Below are positions 1 to 6,853 of a DNA stretch of 7,426 bases, piece by piece. Both the position numbers and the translations under genes were made by a program. This stretch comes from Pontiellaceae bacterium (GTDB taxonomy: Bacteria; Verrucomicrobiota; Kiritimatiellia; Kiritimatiellales; Tichowtungiaceae). Where the stretch lies: the NCBI GenBank assembly GCA_025457785.1, contig JALOTS010000105.1, forward strand, positions 1 to 7,426, read 5' to 3'. Each line of letters opens with the position of its first letter. The first letter of the stretch is position 1. The notes under the pieces were generated by a model that searched no databases, was not told where the DNA came from, and saw nothing but the letters and a program-made list of their open reading frames with translations.

Positions 1-1055
1 ATATTCTGTATGGAAAGCTGCGGCCTTATCTGGACAAGGCAGTCGTTGCTCAGACAAGTGGGATCTGTTCAACCGATGTCCTAGTTTTTGCGGCGAAGAA
101 CGAAGTGCCGCCCGAGTTTGTTGTAAGCGTGTTGCATACGGAGATGTTTGTAGAGCACGCAAAAAAAACCACACACGGCGTAAACCATCCGCGAACGTCA
201 TGGAAATCAATCAAGGAATATTCATTGGCGATTCCGTCATTGGCCGAACAAAAAAAAATCGCGGCGGTGCTATTAAAATTGCAGCAGGCAATTTTAATCC
301 AGGAGCAGACGCTCGACACGCTGCGCGAACTCAAAAAAGCCACCATGCACAAAATCTTTACCGAAGGCCTCCACGGAGAAGAAACCAAAGAAACAGAATT
401 TGGCTTTGTGCCTGAAAGCTGGTGCATAGAACCGCTAGGGGAGTGCTGTGCTGTACAGACCGGAATAACAAAGGGAAAAAAGATTGCGGGTGATGAAGCT
501 GTAGAACTTCCGTATTTACGTGTCGCCAATGTGCAGGATGGGCACCTTGATTTGACAAACATGAAAACAATTCGTTTGCGGAGGACGGAAATCGAACGAT
601 ATTCACTACAGGACGGTGATGTGGTTCTTACAGAGGGCGGTGATTTCGATAAACTGGGACGCGGCTTTGTCTGGGAGAACCAAGTTCCGAATTGTGTTCA
701 TCAAAATCATGTTTTTGCCGTGCGTGCGGACCGTACCCGATTGATTCCGCACTTTCTTGCATACTTAGCTCAAAGCCCATATGGCAAAGCGTATTTCCTT
801 TCGGTTGCGCATAAAACTACGAATTTGGCGTGCATTAACAGCACAAAGTTGAAAGGGCTGCCTGTGCCGATTCCGAGCATGGCAGAGCAACAGAAAATCA
901 TTTCCATTTTCCAAACTTTGGACAAAAAGATCGGGGTGCATGAGCGCAAGCGGGACACGTTGAACGAGCTGTTCCGCACCACACTCAACCAGCTCATGAC
1001 CGCCAAAATCCGTGTCAACAATCTCAAAATCGACACATCGGAGGTTGAGGGATGA
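1..1055 (+). CDS. hsdS: Type I restriction-modification specificity subunit HsdS, 5'-truncated by window edge
   Basis: This is the DNA-recognition subunit of a type I R-M enzyme; it pairs with HsdM (not in the window) for methylation and with HsdR for cleavage. The frame is open from base 3 to the TGA at 1053-1055. A GTG at 105 is not the start, because the codons before it read ILYGKLRPYLDK and GICSTDVLVF, typical of the end of the first target-recognition domain (TRD). Visible order: end of TRD1; central spacer with PSLAEQKKIAAVL and a helical stretch (about bases 230-370); TRD2 starting near GFVPESW (about 400-870); distal spacer with PSMAEQQKIISIF and a closing helix. The duplicated 'P-S-x-A-E-Q-x-K-I' helices are the hallmark of HsdS pseudo-symmetry. 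About 350 codons are visible; full family members have about 400-450, so roughly the first 50-100 residues are missing. TRD2 looks more A/T-rich than hsdR, as expected for a swapped domain. Runs of 8 and 9 A lie at 161-168 and 250-258. Confidence 0.95.
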   Translation, partial: ILYGKLRPYLDKAVVAQTSGICSTDVLVFAAKNEVPPEFVVSVLHTEMFVEHAKKTTHGVNHPRTSWKSIKEYSLAIPSLAEQKKIAAVLLKLQQAILIQEQTLDTLRELKKATMHKIFTEGLHGEETKETEFGFVPESWCIEPLGECCAVQTGITKGKKIAGDEAVELPYLRVANVQDGHLDLTNMKTIRLRRTEIERYSLQDGDVVLTEGGDFDKLGRGFVWENQVPNCVHQNHVFAVRADRTRLIPHFLAYLAQSPYGKAYFLSVAHKTTNLACINSTKLKGLPVPIPSMAEQQKIISIFQTLDKKIGVHERKRDTLNELFRTTLNQLMTAKIRVNNLKIDTSEVEG

Positions 1056-1083
1056 GAGTTGGACTTTTCGGACAGGGACAAAG

Positions 1084-1094
1084 AGGAGGAGGGG
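1084..1094 (+). promoter_or_regulatory. Ribosome binding site deciding the start of the four-helix-bundle gene
   Basis: A purine-rich AGGAGGAGGGG ends 7 bases before the ATG at 1102. The frame is also open further left, to a GTG at 1012 inside hsdS, but that start has no comparable Shine-Dalgarno sequence. The 1102 start is therefore preferred. Confidence 0.75.
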
Positions 1095-1101
1095 TGTTGT
1101 C

Positions 1102-1938
1102 ATGAAGCTGACGCGCAGAATGCTGGCAGAGAAGCTGGAGTGGATGGCCAAATTGCCGGAAGAAAAAATTCCGCGTGATGCGGAAGGGCTGCGGGAGCTT
1201 CTGTGCCGGGTTTTGCGCGATGTGCGGGAGGTGCAGGGCTGGGTGTCTGCCCCGTCCGATTCGTCGGACAAGTCGGACGGGTCTGCCCGGTCGGACGAGT
1301 CGGGTAAGACTGGCGAGAGACTCATTCCCAAACACGGCGGATACCGCCGTCTCAAAAGTTTCCAAACCTCGGAAATTGTGTATGACGCGACGGCCATTTT
1401 TTGCGACCGGTTTGTCGGCAAGCGGTCGCGCACGCACGACCAGATGGTGCAGGCGGCGCGCAGCGGACGGCAGAATATTGCGGAGGGCAGCATGGCTTCG
1501 GCGACCTCCAAAAAGACCGAGCTGAAGCTGACGAATGTGGCCAAGGCCAGTCTGGAAGAGCTGCTGCTCGACTATGAGGATTTCCTGCGACAGCACAAGC
1601 TGCGCCAGTGGGACAAAAACGATCCGCAAGCACTGTCCGTGCGCAACCGCTATCGCGAGTTTCCGGCGGAGTGGTTTCTGAACAGGTGCGTGTCCAACCA
1701 GTCCGACTTGTCTGCCACGTCGGACGAAGAGAAAAGAGAACTTCTCGACCCCTACGGTGTGGCGAAGGCCTCGGCGGAGGTTGCCGCGAACACGATCCTC
1801 TGCCTGATTAATCAGGCGACGTTTTTATTGAAGCGGCAGATCGAGCGGCTGGAGAAAAATTTTCTGGAAGAGGGCGGGTTTACCGAACGGCTTTATTACA
1901 GCAGAAAGAAGAGGCGGGAAAATGAGCCCGGCAAATGA
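1102..1938 (+). CDS. Four-helix-bundle (S23/Avd-like) protein with suffix domain, inside the hsd operon
   Basis: A 278-residue protein of unknown function. Residues about 83-170 form the four-helix-bundle core related to proteins found in 23S rRNA intervening sequences and to the Avd accessory of diversity-generating retroelements. The signature GRQNIAEGS lies near residues 122-130, followed by a long acidic helix (LEELLLDYEDFLRQ). Residues about 215-272 match the 'suffix' seen on a subset of these proteins (EVAANTILCLINQATFLL, then EEGGFTERLY). An N-terminal helical part (1-48) is joined to the core by a Ser/Asp-rich linker (about 49-66); a second short SD stretch (about 198-210) separates the core from the suffix. 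No catalytic motif or membrane segment is visible. It lies 46 bp after hsdS and overlaps hsdR by 17 bp, so it should be made together with the R-M subunits. The bundle fold suggests nucleic-acid or protein binding; modulation of the R-M complex is inference only. Family assignment is good; function is unknown. Confidence 0.85.
   Translation: MKLTRRMLAEKLEWMAKLPEEKIPRDAEGLRELLCRVLRDVREVQGWVSAPSDSSDKSDGSARSDESGKTGERLIPKHGGYRRLKSFQTSEIVYDATAIFCDRFVGKRSRTHDQMVQAARSGRQNIAEGSMASATSKKTELKLTNVAKASLEELLLDYEDFLRQHKLRQWDKNDPQALSVRNRYREFPAEWFLNRCVSNQSDLSATSDEEKRELLDPYGVAKASAEVAANTILCLINQATFLLKRQIERLEKNFLEEGGFTERLYYSRKKRRENEPGK
1245..1305 (+). repeat. Degenerate GTCGGAC-type repeat coding a Ser-Asp linker
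   Basis: The stretch is built from variants of GTCSGAC (GTCCGA, GTCGGACAA, GTCGGACGG, GTCGGACGA, GTCGGG) and two copies of GTCTGCCC (1245-1252 and 1281-1288). In frame it codes SAPSDSSDKSDGSARSDES. Because the unit is nearly self-complementary, it can fold. GTCCGA (1254-1259) pairs with TCGGAC (1264-1269) around a TTCG loop; alternatively CCCGTCCGA (1251-1259) pairs with TCGGACGGG (1273-1281). A related remnant (AGTCCGACTTGTCTGCCACGT, continuing with CGGAC) sits at about 1700-1725 in the same gene. Confidence 0.8.
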
Positions 1939-4834
1939 ACAGGAAGCGGTGCAGCGGCCGCTGATGGAATATGCAGAGCAGATCGGGTGGGAGGTTGTCC
2001 CGCCGGATGAGGCGCTGCGTCTGCGTCGCGGCGAGAGCGGTCTGTTTTTCTATCCGGTTCTGAAGCAGAGCCTTCAGGATTTGAATCCGGAACTGGTGTC
2101 CGCCGAAACTGCCGAGCGGATTATTGCCGATCTCGAATCGGTGCGAAATTCCATTGAAGGCAATGCGGAGATGTTCGCCTGGCTGCGCGGCGAGCGCGGC
2201 ATTTACGACGAGTCCGAAAACCGTCACCGCAATATCAGCCTGATTGATTTTGATTTCACCGATCTGAGCCGCAACACGTTTCAGGTGACGGAGGAGTGGG
2301 CTTATACCAATGGTCAAAAAACGAACCGCGCCGATGTGGTCTTTTTGGTCAACGGCGTGCCGGTGGCGGTGACGGAGGCCAAGAGCCCGAAGCGCGAGAA
2401 CGCGATCGAGGAGGCGCTGATTCAGATTCGCCGCTATCACCGTGAAACGCCGGAGCTGATGACCGCCCCCCAGCTTTTTGATGTGACGCAGATGCTGGAG
2501 TTTCACTACGGCGCGACGTGGAATCTGAGCGATAAAAATCTCTACCGCTGGAAGGCGGAGTCCGGCGGCACGTTTGAGGACGCCGTAAAATCCTTTTTTG
2601 ACCGGACGCAGTTCCTGAAGATGCTTCGCGACTGGATTCTGTTTTTCGTGAAGGACGATGAATTGCAGAAGACGGTTCTGCGTCAGCATCAGATGCGGGC
2701 AGTGGAGCGGATTGTTCAGCGCTGCGCCGATCCGGCCCGCAAGACCGGCCTGATCTGGCACACGCAGGGTTCCGGCAAAACCTTTACGATGATTACCGCC
2801 GCGCGGGAAATTCTGAGAAGCAAGGAGCTGTTCGGCAAGGCGACGGTTCTGCTGATGATTGACCGCAACGAGTTGCAGGGTCAGCTTTCCGGCTGGGTGG
2901 AACGTCTGCTCGGCGAGTGTCAGGCCTCGGATATCAAGGTGCATACCGCCGGGTCAAAAAGCGATCTGGAGCATCTGCTCCGATCCGATTTCCGCGGACT
3001 GATCATTACGATGATCCACAAGTTCGACGGGCTGAGGGCGAAGATTAATCCGCGCGACTCCATTTTTATTCTGGCCGACGAAGCCCACCGTTCGATCGGC
3101 GGCAATCTCGGTAACTATCTGATGGGTGCGCTGCCGAATGCGACGCTGATCGGCTTTACCGGTACGCCGATTGATAAGACCGCCTACGGCGCAGGCACTT
3201 TCAAGATTTTCGGCAAGGAGGACGATAAAGGCTATCTCGACAAATATTCCATCGCGGAGTCCATCAGTGACAAAACAACGCTGAGCTTGAAATATTCCCT
3301 CGCGCCCGCCGCTATCCGAGTGCCGCGCGAACAGCTCGATGCCGAGTTTTTCAGCCTGGCGGAGTCCGAGGGCATTTCCGACATCGACGCGCTGAATAAA
3401 ATCCTCGACCGCGCCGTGAACCTGAAGAATTTTCTGAAGGCCGCTTCGCGGGTTAACCAGGTGGCGCAGTTTGTCGCCGATGATTTCCGCGAGCGGATCG
3501 AACCGATGGGCTATAAGGCGTTTCTGGTGGCGGTGGATCGCGAAGCCTGTGCGCTTTACAAAGAAGCGCTCGACAAGTTTCTTCCGCCGGAATGGGTCGT
3601 ACCGGTTTATACTGCCAGTCACAACGATTCGGAAAAGCTGCCGCTGGTGGCCAAATATCAGTTATCTGCCGAAGAAGAAAAAAAGGTGCGCAAGCTCTTC
3701 CCGAAGGCGGATCGCGATCCGAAGATTTTTATTGTGACGGATAAGCTGCTGACCGGGTTTGACGCACCGGTGCTTTATTGCATGTATCTCGACAAGCCGA
3801 TGCGCGACCACGTCTTGCTTCAGGCCATTGCCCGAGTCAATCGTCCGTACGTTTCGCCGGACGAGGTCAAAAAACCCTGCGGTCTGGTGGCCGATTTTGT
3901 CGGCGTATTCGAAAATCTGGAAAAGGCACTGGCGTTCGACTCGGATGTGGTCAGCGGCGTGGTGGAAAATATTGAGGTGCTTCAGGCGCGCTTTTGTCAT
4001 CTGATGGACACAGAGGCCAAGATTCACCTGCGCTTTGCCCGGCTGTCGAGCGATAAGGAGGTTGAAGCGGCGGTGGATCATTACGCGCTTCCGCGCGACC
4101 GCAGCCGGTTCATCGATTTTTTCAAGGAACTTCAGGATTTGTACGAAATCCTTTCGCCTGCCGCATGGCTGCGGCCTTATATCTCCGATATGGGCCGACT
4201 TTCGGCGCTCTTTCAGCTTTTGCAGAATACCTACCGCAAGCGGACGGGACATTATCCCGAAATGGCGGCCAAAACCGGAATGCTGGTGCGCGAATCAATT
4301 GAAGCGTACGGCGTTAAAACCTCCATGGAAGGTGTGGAGATCAACGAAAAAACGCTGGCCGTCTGGAAGGATAAGGTCGAATCGGAAAATCTGCGTGTGC
4401 TGAATCTGATCAATTCCATTTCCAAAACCGTCGCAAAACGGCAGGAACAGGAGCCGTACCTGAAAGCGTTGCAGGAACGGGCCGATGCCGTTCTTGAAAA
4501 ATATCAGGGGCGGCAGATCAAAGCGCAGGCGGCCATTGAAGAGCTGTTTGACCTTTCTGCAGAGCTGGCTTCCGCCGAGAAGGTACGCAGTGAGCTGGGA
4601 TTGAGCGGTTCCGAGTTTGCAGTTTACAGCCTGTTGAGCGAAGAGCATGTGGATTATCCGGATGCGCTGGCGGTTTCCATTGCCGAGCTCTTTTCCCGGC
4701 ATGAAAACTACCGCTTCAATGCCAATGAACTGCGGCAGCTTAAAGCCGCTCTGTATAAACTGCTGCTGCCCGCCGTCGGGAAAGAAAAAATGTTCGAGCT
4801 GGCCGACCGCCTGCTGGCGCTGGAGCTGAAATGA
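1922..4834 (+). CDS. hsdR: Type I restriction endonuclease subunit R (nuclease and translocase)
   Basis: A 970-residue motor and nuclease of the type I R-M complex. It hydrolyses ATP to pull DNA past the bound enzyme and cuts unmethylated DNA far from the recognition site. The N-terminal PD-(D/E)xK nuclease is seen as RADVVFLVNGVPVAVTEAKS, with likely catalytic D138, E152 and K154. The superfamily 2 helicase core follows: a Q-like region RQHQMRAVERI (254-264), Walker A TQGSGKT (281-287), DEAH (386-389), GFTGTP (411-416), VTDKLLTGFDAP (605-616) and QAIARVNRPY (634-643). The C-terminal part (about 690-970) is helical and probably contacts HsdM/HsdS. All motifs are present and the frame is unbroken, so it is predicted to be active. 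The ATG at 1922 overlaps the preceding gene by 17 bp and follows GAGGCGGGAA, a modest ribosome site. The stop overlaps the next gene's ATG (ATGA). Confidence 0.97.
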   Translation: MSPANEQEAVQRPLMEYAEQIGWEVVPPDEALRLRRGESGLFFYPVLKQSLQDLNPELVSAETAERIIADLESVRNSIEGNAEMFAWLRGERGIYDESENRHRNISLIDFDFTDLSRNTFQVTEEWAYTNGQKTNRADVVFLVNGVPVAVTEAKSPKRENAIEEALIQIRRYHRETPELMTAPQLFDVTQMLEFHYGATWNLSDKNLYRWKAESGGTFEDAVKSFFDRTQFLKMLRDWILFFVKDDELQKTVLRQHQMRAVERIVQRCADPARKTGLIWHTQGSGKTFTMITAAREILRSKELFGKATVLLMIDRNELQGQLSGWVERLLGECQASDIKVHTAGSKSDLEHLLRSDFRGLIITMIHKFDGLRAKINPRDSIFILADEAHRSIGGNLGNYLMGALPNATLIGFTGTPIDKTAYGAGTFKIFGKEDDKGYLDKYSIAESISDKTTLSLKYSLAPAAIRVPREQLDAEFFSLAESEGISDIDALNKILDRAVNLKNFLKAASRVNQVAQFVADDFRERIEPMGYKAFLVAVDREACALYKEALDKFLPPEWVVPVYTASHNDSEKLPLVAKYQLSAEEEKKVRKLFPKADRDPKIFIVTDKLLTGFDAPVLYCMYLDKPMRDHVLLQAIARVNRPYVSPDEVKKPCGLVADFVGVFENLEKALAFDSDVVSGVVENIEVLQARFCHLMDTEAKIHLRFARLSSDKEVEAAVDHYALPRDRSRFIDFFKELQDLYEILSPAAWLRPYISDMGRLSALFQLLQNTYRKRTGHYPEMAAKTGMLVRESIEAYGVKTSMEGVEINEKTLAVWKDKVESENLRVLNLINSISKTVAKRQEQEPYLKALQERADAVLEKYQGRQIKAQAAIEELFDLSAELASAEKVRSELGLSGSEFAVYSLLSEEHVDYPDALAVSIAELFSRHENYRFNANELRQLKAALYKLLLPAVGKEKMFELADRLLALELK

Positions 4835-5133
4835 AATCTGTCGCTCCATACCGGACAAAACGACCGCAGAGAACACCGGAAGCCCTGAAAGATGAGGTCC
4901 GCCGCTGGGCTGAAGTCATCGGCGTGACCCCGGCGCAGATCCGCATTCAGAAAATGAAAACCAAATGGGCGTCCTGTTCACCCAAGGGATGGATCAGCCT
5001 GAATCGCGATCTGCTCGAGGAGCGGTCAAAACTTCAGGAAGAAGTTATCGTTCACGAACTGCTTCACCTGAAAGTTCCGAACCACGGAAAACTGTTTAAG
5101 AGGCTTTTCTCTTCCTATCTATCAAACCGATAA
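4831..5133 (+). CDS. Short YgjP-like (DUF45/M48-type) zinc metallopeptidase
   Basis: A 100-residue protein with the zinc-peptidase motif HELLH at residues 75-79, a third histidine at 85 and the following GKLF, i.e. HExxH-x5-HGKxF, as in the YgjP/DUF45 and SprT-like group. The upstream MKTKWASCSPKGWISLN (residues 42-58) is the family's other conserved block. H75, H79 and H85 are the likely zinc ligands and E76 the catalytic base. Stand-alone YgjP proteins are about twice as long; short versions like this are known as tails of type I R-M operons. The start ATG overlaps the hsdR stop by 4 bp (ATGA), indicating translational coupling. Its substrate is unknown; processing or turnover of an R-M subunit is inference. 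The C-terminus (RLFSSYLSNR) ends soon after the motif, so slight truncation cannot be excluded. Confidence 0.9.
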   Translation: MKSVAPYRTKRPQRTPEALKDEVRRWAEVIGVTPAQIRIQKMKTKWASCSPKGWISLNRDLLEERSKLQEEVIVHELLHLKVPNHGKLFKRLFSSYLSNR

Positions 5134-5275
5134 TCTGTTTCTGCATTCCTGCAAGCCTCTGGGTCAGTCCGGCATTCGAACATTCGGCGGGCATTCGGGT
5201 CAGGCCGCCTAAATCGTCATTTCTGTTTTTAACCCCGATCCGTGCCCATTCTTCCGTCTTATCGACCGCCCTCAT
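5096..5275 (-). CDS. Possible 59-codon hypothetical ORF, convergent with the peptidase gene
   Basis: An open frame from an ATG at 5275 to a TAA at 5096 on the - strand, ending inside the peptidase gene (38-bp overlap). The product would be basic and partly helical, with MRAVDKTEEWARIGVKNRND at the N-terminus and AGMQKQIIGLIDRKRKAS at the C-terminus. I do not recognise it. Only a weak AGG lies just before the ATG, and the frame opens barely upstream (TGA at about 5294). It could be a small gene, the remnant of a displaced one, or chance. Confidence 0.2.
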   Translation of the reverse strand: MRAVDKTEEWARIGVKNRNDDLGGLTRMPAECSNAGLTQRLAGMQKQIIGLIDRKRKAS

Positions 5276-5327
5276 AACCTGCGGGGAAAAATGTCAGAGA
5301 TTAAAATTCGGAGTCTCCGGAAGTCCG

Positions 5328-5345
5328 GCAGGCAGGGCTGCCTGC
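5328..5345. other. Small GC-rich stem-loop in the intergenic segment
   Basis: GCAGGCA (5328-5334) and TGCCTGC (5339-5345) form a perfect 7-bp stem with a GGGC loop. No T run follows on either strand, so it is not an intrinsic terminator by itself. Transcripts of the R-M operon reading toward the terminator would contain it. Confidence 0.45.
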
Positions 5346-5368
5346 GATACGCGGGTTGCCGAAAAAAT

Positions 5369-5396
5369 GGAAACGGCGTTAACGCCGTTTCCTTTT
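5369..5396. terminator. Bidirectional intrinsic terminator between the R-M operon and the transporter
   Basis: A perfect 24-bp palindrome spans 5369-5392 (GGAAACGGCGTT and its reverse complement). On the + side TTTT follows at 5393-5396. On the - side the hairpin is followed by ATTTTTT (6 A on the + strand at 5362-5367). It lies between two convergent units and can end both: the R-M operon from the left and the transporter from the right. The - strand tail is the stronger one. Confidence 0.85.
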
Positions 5397-5418
5397 CGCG
5401 TTAACGCCGTTCCCTTTT
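5375..5418. repeat. Two tandem 22-bp copies of the terminator's right half
   Basis: Bases 5375-5396 and 5397-5418 are identical at 20 of 22 positions (differences at unit positions 1 and 16). Each holds GCGTTAACGC followed by CGTTYCCTTTT. The second copy lacks the matching left arm, so it could compete with the first copy for pairing or act as a reserve terminator. Its own core palindrome is only 10 bp. Confidence 0.8.
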
Positions 5419-5429
5419 CTTTTTTGAGC

Positions 5430-6749
5430 TTAGGCTTTTTTCTTGAACCGTTCGTCAGAGACGAAAAAGGTCAGCAGCAGACCGGTTGTCAGAATTACAG
5501 CACCCGCACTGAAGGTGTATAGGGAGGCTTTTTCCGCAAAGTTGTCTTTGATCACTGCGGCGATTTGCGGCCCGGCAATTCCTGCGGCAGACCATGCGGT
5601 GAGCAGGGTTCCATAAACAACAGGCATCAGACGGGAACCGAAGATGGTCAGTACGGTGGACGGTGCTGTTCCGAATCCGCCGCCGTAGCAGAGCAGTACG
5701 TAGCAGACGAGGATGCCGAAAATCAGCGGACTTTTCACGAAGAGCAGGGCGATAAAGACCAGAATCTGTGAGCCCAGAATCAGGCGGAAGGTTTTCACCC
5801 GGCCGACTTTGTCGGAGAGGCCGCCCCAGAAGAAACGGCCGACTCCATTAAACAGCGAACTGACGGCGATCAGTGTTGCGCCGATACCCGCCAACGCCGT
5901 CTTGGCGGCTTCGGGATCCAGATCGGCGTATTTGCCCGTGGCTTTGACGAGACTCTGAATCATCGGGGACTGGAAGCCGATGAACATAATGCCGGCCGTG
6001 ATGTTGGCGAAGAAGAAGAGCCAGATCAAAAGAAAGCGGTTGGAGCAGATGCAGTCTTTCGCGGTCATGGAGTCTTTGGCTGCCTGCTGTTCGGCGGTGG
6101 CGGACGGGGGAGTCCAGCCGGCCGGGATGTAGCCCTGCGGCGGATTACGCATAAACAGACCGGCCGTGGCGGCCAGCACCATCATGATGATGCCGATATA
6201 GAGGAAGACCTGAGGCAGGTTGCCGTCGCAGGCTTTCATCAGGTTCGGGGCAAAAACTTTCGACATAACCAGTGCGCCGAGACCGAATCCCATGACGACC
6301 ATACCGGTAATAAAACCTTTTTTGTCCGGGAACCATTTGGCGGCAGTTGCCACCGGTGTGACGTAGCCGAGGCCCAGTCCGATCCCGCCGATAATGCCGT
6401 ATGCCGCGTAAAACATCGGCAGGCTGTGCATCTTCATGGCGACCATGGACAGGATGTAGCCCAGACCGTACAGTGCGCCGCCGGTTGCCGCCAGCTTGGT
6501 GGGGCCGAACTTCGGCAGATTGATTCCGCCCCAGGCCGCCGCGATTCCAAGGAAGCAGATGGCGAGACTGAATATCCATGCCACCTGACTGTTGTTCCAG
6601 CCGTATGTTGACATGATGGGTTTCTGGAAATAACTCCAGGCGTAGACGGTTCCAAGGCAGACCTGGAGCAGGGTGCCCATAATGGCAATCACCCAGCGAT
6701 TTCCGATTTGCGTGTTTCCGGCGGCTGCCGCCGTATTCGTTTCACTCAT
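5430..6749 (-). CDS. OFA-family major facilitator transporter (oxalate/formate antiporter-like)
   Basis: A 439-residue inner-membrane carrier with about 12 hydrophobic segments in two halves, joined by a cytoplasmic loop at about residues 200-235. Features typical of the OFA branch of the major facilitator superfamily are GTVYAWSYF (33-41), the glycine-rich GGIGLGLGYVTPVATAAKWF (121-140), the MFS loop motif GRFFWGGLSDKVGR (304-317) and YGGGFGTAPS (355-364). OFA members move small organic anions such as oxalate, formate or pyruvate. The TM11 region here reads LLTAWSAAGIAGP (382-394), with Trp where, from memory, oxalate carriers have the substrate-binding Lys, so oxalate is not the favoured substrate. 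The start is preceded by AAAGGATAATGAGATT, a usable though spread-out ribosome site. It lies downstream of the small Cys-rich gene on the same strand (about 104 bp apart) and ends before the bidirectional terminator. Family is sure; substrate is open. Confidence 0.93.
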   Translation of the reverse strand: MSETNTAAAAGNTQIGNRWVIAIMGTLLQVCLGTVYAWSYFQKPIMSTYGWNNSQVAWIFSLAICFLGIAAAWGGINLPKFGPTKLAATGGALYGLGYILSMVAMKMHSLPMFYAAYGIIGGIGLGLGYVTPVATAAKWFPDKKGFITGMVVMGFGLGALVMSKVFAPNLMKACDGNLPQVFLYIGIIMMVLAATAGLFMRNPPQGYIPAGWTPPSATAEQQAAKDSMTAKDCICSNRFLLIWLFFFANITAGIMFIGFQSPMIQSLVKATGKYADLDPEAAKTALAGIGATLIAVSSLFNGVGRFFWGGLSDKVGRVKTFRLILGSQILVFIALLFVKSPLIFGILVCYVLLCYGGGFGTAPSTVLTIFGSRLMPVVYGTLLTAWSAAGIAGPQIAAVIKDNFAEKASLYTFSAGAVILTTGLLLTFFVSDERFKKKA

Positions 6750-6793
6750 AATCTCATTATCCTTTTATTTAAGGGTTCCGGTTTCAAGACTCT

Positions 6794-6845
6794 GAACGGC
6801 TGCACCCGTTCTGCGTGTAAAGTGATTTACCGCTTTTTCTGCGGT
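6794..6845 (-). other. Two small hairpins in the leader of the transporter gene
   Basis: GAACGG (6794-6799) pairs with CCGTTC (6806-6811) around a 6-base loop, and ACCGC (6829-6833) pairs with GCGGT (6841-6845) around a 7-base loop. Both lie in the 104-bp spacer between the small Cys-rich gene and the transporter. Neither is followed by a T run on the - strand, so they look like mRNA structure rather than a terminator. A regulatory role is not shown. Confidence 0.35.
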
Positions 6846-6853
6846 GTTCCCGG

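Noticed and set aside
105..107. GTG as the start of hsdS
   Set aside because: The same frame is open to the window edge and codes recognisable TRD1 sequence upstream, so the gene begins outside the window.
1012..1101. Start of the four-helix-bundle gene at the GTG at 1012
   Set aside because: The extra 30 residues overlap hsdS, look like out-of-frame sequence, and have no ribosome site; the ATG at 1102 has a strong one.
1052..1105. A 17-codon frame starting in the hsdS stop and ending at the next gene's ATG
   Set aside because: The product (MRVGLFGQGQRGGGVLS) is mostly the translated ribosome binding site; it is too short and shows no sign of selection, though a coupling role cannot be fully excluded.
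1880..2944. Long - strand frame opposite hsdR (354 codons)
   Set aside because: It is the mirror of a strongly coding gene; no recognisable domain, and hsdR motifs on the + strand are unambiguous.
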